Below, one piece after another: positions 40,455 to 43,879 of a DNA stretch of 43,879 nucleotides. Numbering within the stretch: the first letter of the stretch is position 1; the number at the start of each line of letters is the position of its first letter. Position numbers and translations under genes: made by a program. Under the pieces are notes generated by a model. The model had not been told where the DNA came from, made no database searches, and saw only the letters and a program-made list of their open reading frames with translations. Origin of the DNA: DASWUZ01 sp036401375 (GTDB lineage Bacteria; Acidobacteriota; Terriglobia; Terriglobales; Acidobacteriaceae); NCBI GenBank assembly GCA_036401375.1, contig DASWVB010000008.1, positions 1-43,879 on the forward strand, given 5' to 3'.

Positions 40455-42266
40455 CTAGAACGAAGCGCCGCTGTTGTTGGCTTCGTTGCTTAGAATCTCC
40501 TTGCCTCCGCTGCGGGCTACTACGTAGCTCTGACCAGGTAGAGGAGGCAGATCGTCCACCGGCGTCCAGAGGAAGATGCGGGCGGGGCCGTTCCATAGCT
40601 TCGCGATCGAGGCGTTGTCTTCAAAGATGGCGGGCGCGTCGTCGAAGAAGGAGCCGTACCAGAGGTTGGAGCTGCGGCCGTTCAGTATATGCACCTGCCG
40701 CTGGAGGTAGAAGCCGAGCGTTGACCCGGCTTCGTACTCCCCGTGGATGACGACGAGGTCGCCAGGCGCAAGCTCCGGCCGGATGGCCTCGGCGAGGATC
40801 TGCGAGGAGAGCACCGGGGAGAACGTTACCAGCGCGAGGTGAGCGGCCACGAGGAAGGCTGCCATCATGCCTGCGAGGAAGCAGTTTGCCACGCGCGCCT
40901 GGCCGCGCAGACGATAGAGGTAGTTGCCCGCGGTGCCCAAGAGCAGCGCTGCTGCGGTCAGCATCAGTGGCAGGCGGAAGGCGCCCATGGCCTGCAGGTT
41001 GAGGTCGTGGAGGTGGCCTAACGAGAGCGCGTAGCTGCTCGCGTTCTGGCTGAGTGTTGAGGCGAGGTCGAAACCCGGGCCCGGGGCATGGGTGCGGAGC
41101 ACGATGAAGGCGGCAACGCACGCGCCGAGCACACCCGAGACCAGCAGCGCAAGCGCAATGCGCCGCGTTAATCGCTGCTGAGGGAGGGTCTCCTCCTCCG
41201 CAAGCCAGCCGCCCGCGAGCAGGGCGAGCGGCGGCAGGGCGGGGAGGGCGTAATACTCCTGCCGCGTGGAAAAGCTGAAGAAGATGAGCACCGTCGCGGC
41301 CCAGATTGCCAGCAGCAGGGATCGTTGCTCAGGAGTGTCGAGGGTGAGCCTGCGGGCGGCCTTGGCTGCCGGAACCCGGGCAAGAGCCCTCCACAGGAAG
41401 CCCCACCAGGGCGCGATCCAGACCAGCATCAGCCCCCAGAAGAGCAGCAGAGGCACGGTATCGTAATCGCGGGGGATGCGGCGGTTCACATAGCGCAGCA
41501 GGTGTTCGTTGATGAAGTAGAACCAGAAGAAGCCGTGGACGTTCCCCTGGGAGATGTTCAGTCCGGAGGGATGGCCCTCGGCCTGGTTCGACATGGCCGC
41601 AGCGATGTGCCACGGTGCCGCGACCAGCAGAAAGACGAGCAGGCTGAGCCACGGATGCCAGCGAAGCAGGTGCCGCAGGTTACGGGTCAGCAGCAGGAAG
41701 ACGACGACGATCAGGAGGGGGAAGACGACTCCAATGAGCCCCTTGGTGAGCACGTTCAGGGCGCAGACTACGGCGAAGCCGATGGCGCTCGAGCGGGAGG
41801 GCGACTCCTCGTCGAGCGATCGCCAGAAAAAGCCAAGGGCGAGGGTGGTCCAAAGGCACACCATAACGTCGGGGATGAGGATGCGGGTGAAGAGGAAGAC
41901 TCCGCAGGAGGTGAGCAGGACCAGCGCGGCGTAGAAACCGGCGACGGGTGAGCCGAATAGCCTGCGCCCCAGAACGAAGACGGCAAGAAAGAGCGCGAGG
42001 GCGTAGAGGGCGAGCGGCAGCCGGGCAGACCAATCCGCCACCCCGAATGCGCGGAAGCTCGAAGCCATGCTCCAGTACATCAGGGGCGCTTTTTCGAGAT
42101 AGCGGATGCCGTTGGCGTGAAGCGTGATCCAGTCGTGCCGGGTGAGGATTTCGCGGGCCACCTCGGCGTGTACCGAGTCGGCGTCGTCAAGCAGCGGCGG
42201 GCGCACCAGGGTGAAGGACCCATAAAGCAGCAGCCACAGGCCAAGCAGGGGCAGCAAAAACCTCAT
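40455..42266 (-). CDS. ArnT-like GT39 (PMT_2) membrane glycosyltransferase
   Basis: The product is 603 residues with about twelve hydrophobic segments. The N-terminal loop carries the family signature: DDADSVHAEVAREI after the first membrane helix, then WITLHANGIRYLEKAPLMYW. This matches the acidic pair and the EKPPL.YW motif of ArnT and related polyprenyl-phosphate-sugar dependent enzymes. These transfer a sugar from undecaprenyl phosphate to lipid A or another acceptor on the outer face of the inner membrane. A C-terminal soluble part (about residues 500-603, LAPGDLVVIHGEYEAGSTLG) follows. No Shine-Dalgarno is clear before the ATG at 42266. Acceptor and sugar are unknown; the nearby hpnI makes a lipid acceptor plausible. 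Confidence 0.9.
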   Translation of the reverse strand: MRFLLPLLGLWLLLYGSFTLVRPPLLDDADSVHAEVAREILTRHDWITLHANGIRYLEKAPLMYWSMASSFRAFGVADWSARLPLALYALALFLAVFVLGRRLFGSPVAGFYAALVLLTSCGVFLFTRILIPDVMVCLWTTLALGFFWRSLDEESPSRSSAIGFAVVCALNVLTKGLIGVVFPLLIVVVFLLLTRNLRHLLRWHPWLSLLVFLLVAAPWHIAAAMSNQAEGHPSGLNISQGNVHGFFWFYFINEHLLRYVNRRIPRDYDTVPLLLFWGLMLVWIAPWWGFLWRALARVPAAKAARRLTLDTPEQRSLLLAIWAATVLIFFSFSTRQEYYALPALPPLALLAGGWLAEEETLPQQRLTRRIALALLVSGVLGACVAAFIVLRTHAPGPGFDLASTLSQNASSYALSLGHLHDLNLQAMGAFRLPLMLTAAALLLGTAGNYLYRLRGQARVANCFLAGMMAAFLVAAHLALVTFSPVLSSQILAEAIRPELAPGDLVVIHGEYEAGSTLGFYLQRQVHILNGRSSNLWYGSFFDDAPAIFEDNASIAKLWNGPARIFLWTPVDDLPPLPGQSYVVARSGGKEILSNEANNSGASF

Positions 42267-42442
42267 GCCCGTCGTGTTCGTCGGCGCTGTTATCTGCGTC
42301 TCTCCGTCAGGGGCAGATCGCCCGCAAGTCCCTGCCGATTATAGTTTGCGAGGCCGACTATAGTATTGGTCAGGAAGCGCGTTACTCCCGGCGGGGAGCC
42401 AGTCTGCGGTTGGTCTTCGGCTGGCGCGTGAGACCATCCACA

Positions 42443-43576
42443 ATGGCATCTGAAACCATCATCCCGGCGGCGACCCTGAGTGCAGCAGCGACTCTGAGTG
42501 CCTCCGCAGTCGGCCCGGCGCTGATCTACGACGACTGGTATCCGGCCATGCGCAGTGCGCCGCTGCGGGGAACGACGCTCAAGACTGCCATGCTGCTTGG
42601 CATTCCGCTGGTGCTGGGGCGGCGGTCGGATGGAAAGCTCTTCGCCATGCGGGACAGCTGCCCGCATCGCGGCATTCCGCTCTCGTGCGGCTGGTTCGAC
42701 GGCAAGGCGCTCACCTGCAAGTATCATGGATGGTCGTTTGAGCCGGTGACCGGGCAGTGCATCGAGATTCCATCGCTCACCAGCGCGGACACGCTTGACC
42801 CCGGAAAGATCTTTGCCGGCGCCCTGCCCTGCGAGGAGCGCGACGGCTACGCCTGGGTCTACATTCCACAGCCCGGCAGCGGACGGGTGCGCCCGGACGC
42901 CAAGCTGCCGCCCATACCTGAGACGGCCAAGTTTGGTGGACGCTTTCGCAGTGCCCACCTCACCGCAGACCTGCCCTGTAGCGTCGACCACGGCATCATC
43001 GGACTGATGGACCCGGCGCATGGCCCCTTTGTGCATCAGTCATGGTGGTGGCGGGGGAAGCACAGCATCCACGAGAAAGAGAAGCACTTCGAGCCCATCG
43101 AGCAGGGCTTCAGGATGTCGGCGCACGCGCCGTCGGGCAACAGCGCGCCCTACAAGCTGCTGGGCGTCTATGGCGAGCCGATTACAACGACCATCGATTT
43201 CGTGCTGCCGAATCGGCGTTATGAGAGCATCCGCTGCGGGGACAAGTGGTTTTCGAGCCTGACTACGGTCACTCCGACCGAACCGAATGCCTGCCGCATC
43301 GACGTTCATGCTGCGTGGAATGTGTTTTATAACGTGCCGTTAGTGACGTCCATCGCCCGGTTCTTCGGTGCGCGTTTTGTGCGGCAGGACCAGGAGACGA
43401 TGGTTCAACAGGCGGAGGGACTGCGGCACAGTCCCACCCTCATGTTGATCGATGATGCGGACCGGCCGGCGAAGTGGTACTTCGCATTGAAGCAGGCCCG
43501 GATCGAGAGGGCTGCCAGCGGAGCGCCATTCCGTCATCCGATGGATGGGCCTGTTACGCTGCACTGGCGCAGCTAG
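42443..43576 (+). CDS. Rieske [2Fe-2S] aromatic ring-hydroxylating oxygenase, alpha-subunit type
   Basis: From the ATG at 42443 the product is 377 residues; a TTG 11 codons upstream (42410) is less likely. The N-terminal Rieske domain has both cluster motifs, CPHRG and CKYHGW, separated by 16 residues (about residues 75-100). The catalytic domain carries the mononuclear iron motif DPAHGPFVH (DxxHxxxxH) near residue 195, just after the SVDHGIIGLM stretch. It resembles single-component Rieske oxygenases of the pheophorbide oxygenase/vanillate demethylase group. The substrate is unknown, and no reductase or ferredoxin gene is adjacent. It is divergent from the GT39 gene with a gap of about 176 bases. 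Confidence 0.9.
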   Translation: MASETIIPAATLSAAATLSASAVGPALIYDDWYPAMRSAPLRGTTLKTAMLLGIPLVLGRRSDGKLFAMRDSCPHRGIPLSCGWFDGKALTCKYHGWSFEPVTGQCIEIPSLTSADTLDPGKIFAGALPCEERDGYAWVYIPQPGSGRVRPDAKLPPIPETAKFGGRFRSAHLTADLPCSVDHGIIGLMDPAHGPFVHQSWWWRGKHSIHEKEKHFEPIEQGFRMSAHAPSGNSAPYKLLGVYGEPITTTIDFVLPNRRYESIRCGDKWFSSLTTVTPTEPNACRIDVHAAWNVFYNVPLVTSIARFFGARFVRQDQETMVQQAEGLRHSPTLMLIDDADRPAKWYFALKQARIERAASGAPFRHPMDGPVTLHWRS

Positions 43577-43712
43577 GCAGTCTGGAGAGACCCTGATTTA
43601 GGCATGAACCCATCTCCCAAACCAAACCCGAGACATGGGGCACCCCGATGATCGTCGACCCATAGGTGCCGGCGTCCGCAGTTTCCCATTCAATACTGTT
43701 GCCGTTGGGGAG

Positions 43713-43879
43713 CTAGACGGCCGTAGTCTCCAGGGGGAGTGCCTTTGGGATGAAAGCGGGCTCTCCGGGAACAGCTTCTTCCTCGACGACGAGCTCTTCG
43801 ACGACGATTCTCAGGTGCTGGCCCAGCTCATCGAACTTCGCCCACCAACCGGCTTTGCCGAGGCTGGCCGAATCTCGCA
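43713..43879 (-). CDS. C-terminal end of an unidentified protein, cut by the window edge
   Basis: An open frame on the minus strand enters from the right edge and stops at TAG (43713-43715), giving 54 visible residues. It reads like a true protein end, with WWAKFDELGQHLRIVVEEL, a strongly acidic VVEEEAVPGEPAF stretch, and LPLETTAV at the C terminus. No family is recognised from this fragment. It is convergent with the Rieske gene. The 136 bases between them contain no clear terminator. Confidence 0.6.
   Translation of the reverse strand, partial: RDSASLGKAGWWAKFDELGQHLRIVVEELVVEEEAVPGEPAFIPKALPLETTAV

Overview
The window looks like chromosome from an acidobacterium, most likely Acidobacteriaceae/Terriglobales (subdivision 1). 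The basis is the visible 5' end of a 16S rRNA gene, GC-rich coding, and several gene types typical of that group: a large Oar-like TonB-dependent receptor with a carboxypeptidase-type N-terminal domain, CRTAC1/UnbV proteins, multiheme cytochromes, choice-of-anchor-D repeat proteins, unfused MacB-type permeases without an ATPase, and a hopanoid glycosyltransferase. The assignment is inferred from sequence features and was not checked by a search.

Layout. Positions 1-480 hold the start of a 16S gene on the minus strand with its leader (hairpin, boxA-like site, candidate promoter). Positions 1026-7748 encode a giant exported beta-propeller/Ig-repeat protein. Then come a class II CPD photolyase (minus), a divergent small membrane protein plus XRE regulator pair with an operator-like inverted repeat over the start codon, a type II NADH dehydrogenase, an M3 peptidase and thioredoxin reductase (all minus). 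A 66-residue conserved-looking protein follows, then a structured untranslated stretch ending in a strong terminator, an exported protein with a matrixin fold whose zinc site is destroyed, and a second type II NADH dehydrogenase.

Positions 20.9-34.2 kb form the most striking block: three TPR proteins, two CRTAC1 propellers, a 1248-residue TonB-dependent receptor and a seven-heme c-type cytochrome, arranged around a divergent promoter region at 27.6-28.1 kb. One arm (minus) is the receptor followed by CRTAC1 no. 1. The other arm (plus) is TPR - cytochrome - TPR - CRTAC1 no. 2, with overlapping or coupled genes. Every product has an export signal, so this looks like an envelope or cell-surface system. 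Its function is not known to me.

Positions 34.2-43.9 kb hold a fucP plus RbsD/FucU mutarotase pair (minus, coupled by a TTGA overlap), two tandem MacB-like permeases without an ATPase, an HpnI-type hopanoid glycosyltransferase, an ArnT-like GT39 membrane glycosyltransferase, a Rieske oxygenase, and the C-terminal end of an unidentified gene at the right edge. Where a nearer start codon explains the signal peptide or ribosome binding site better than the longest frame, I used it and say so.
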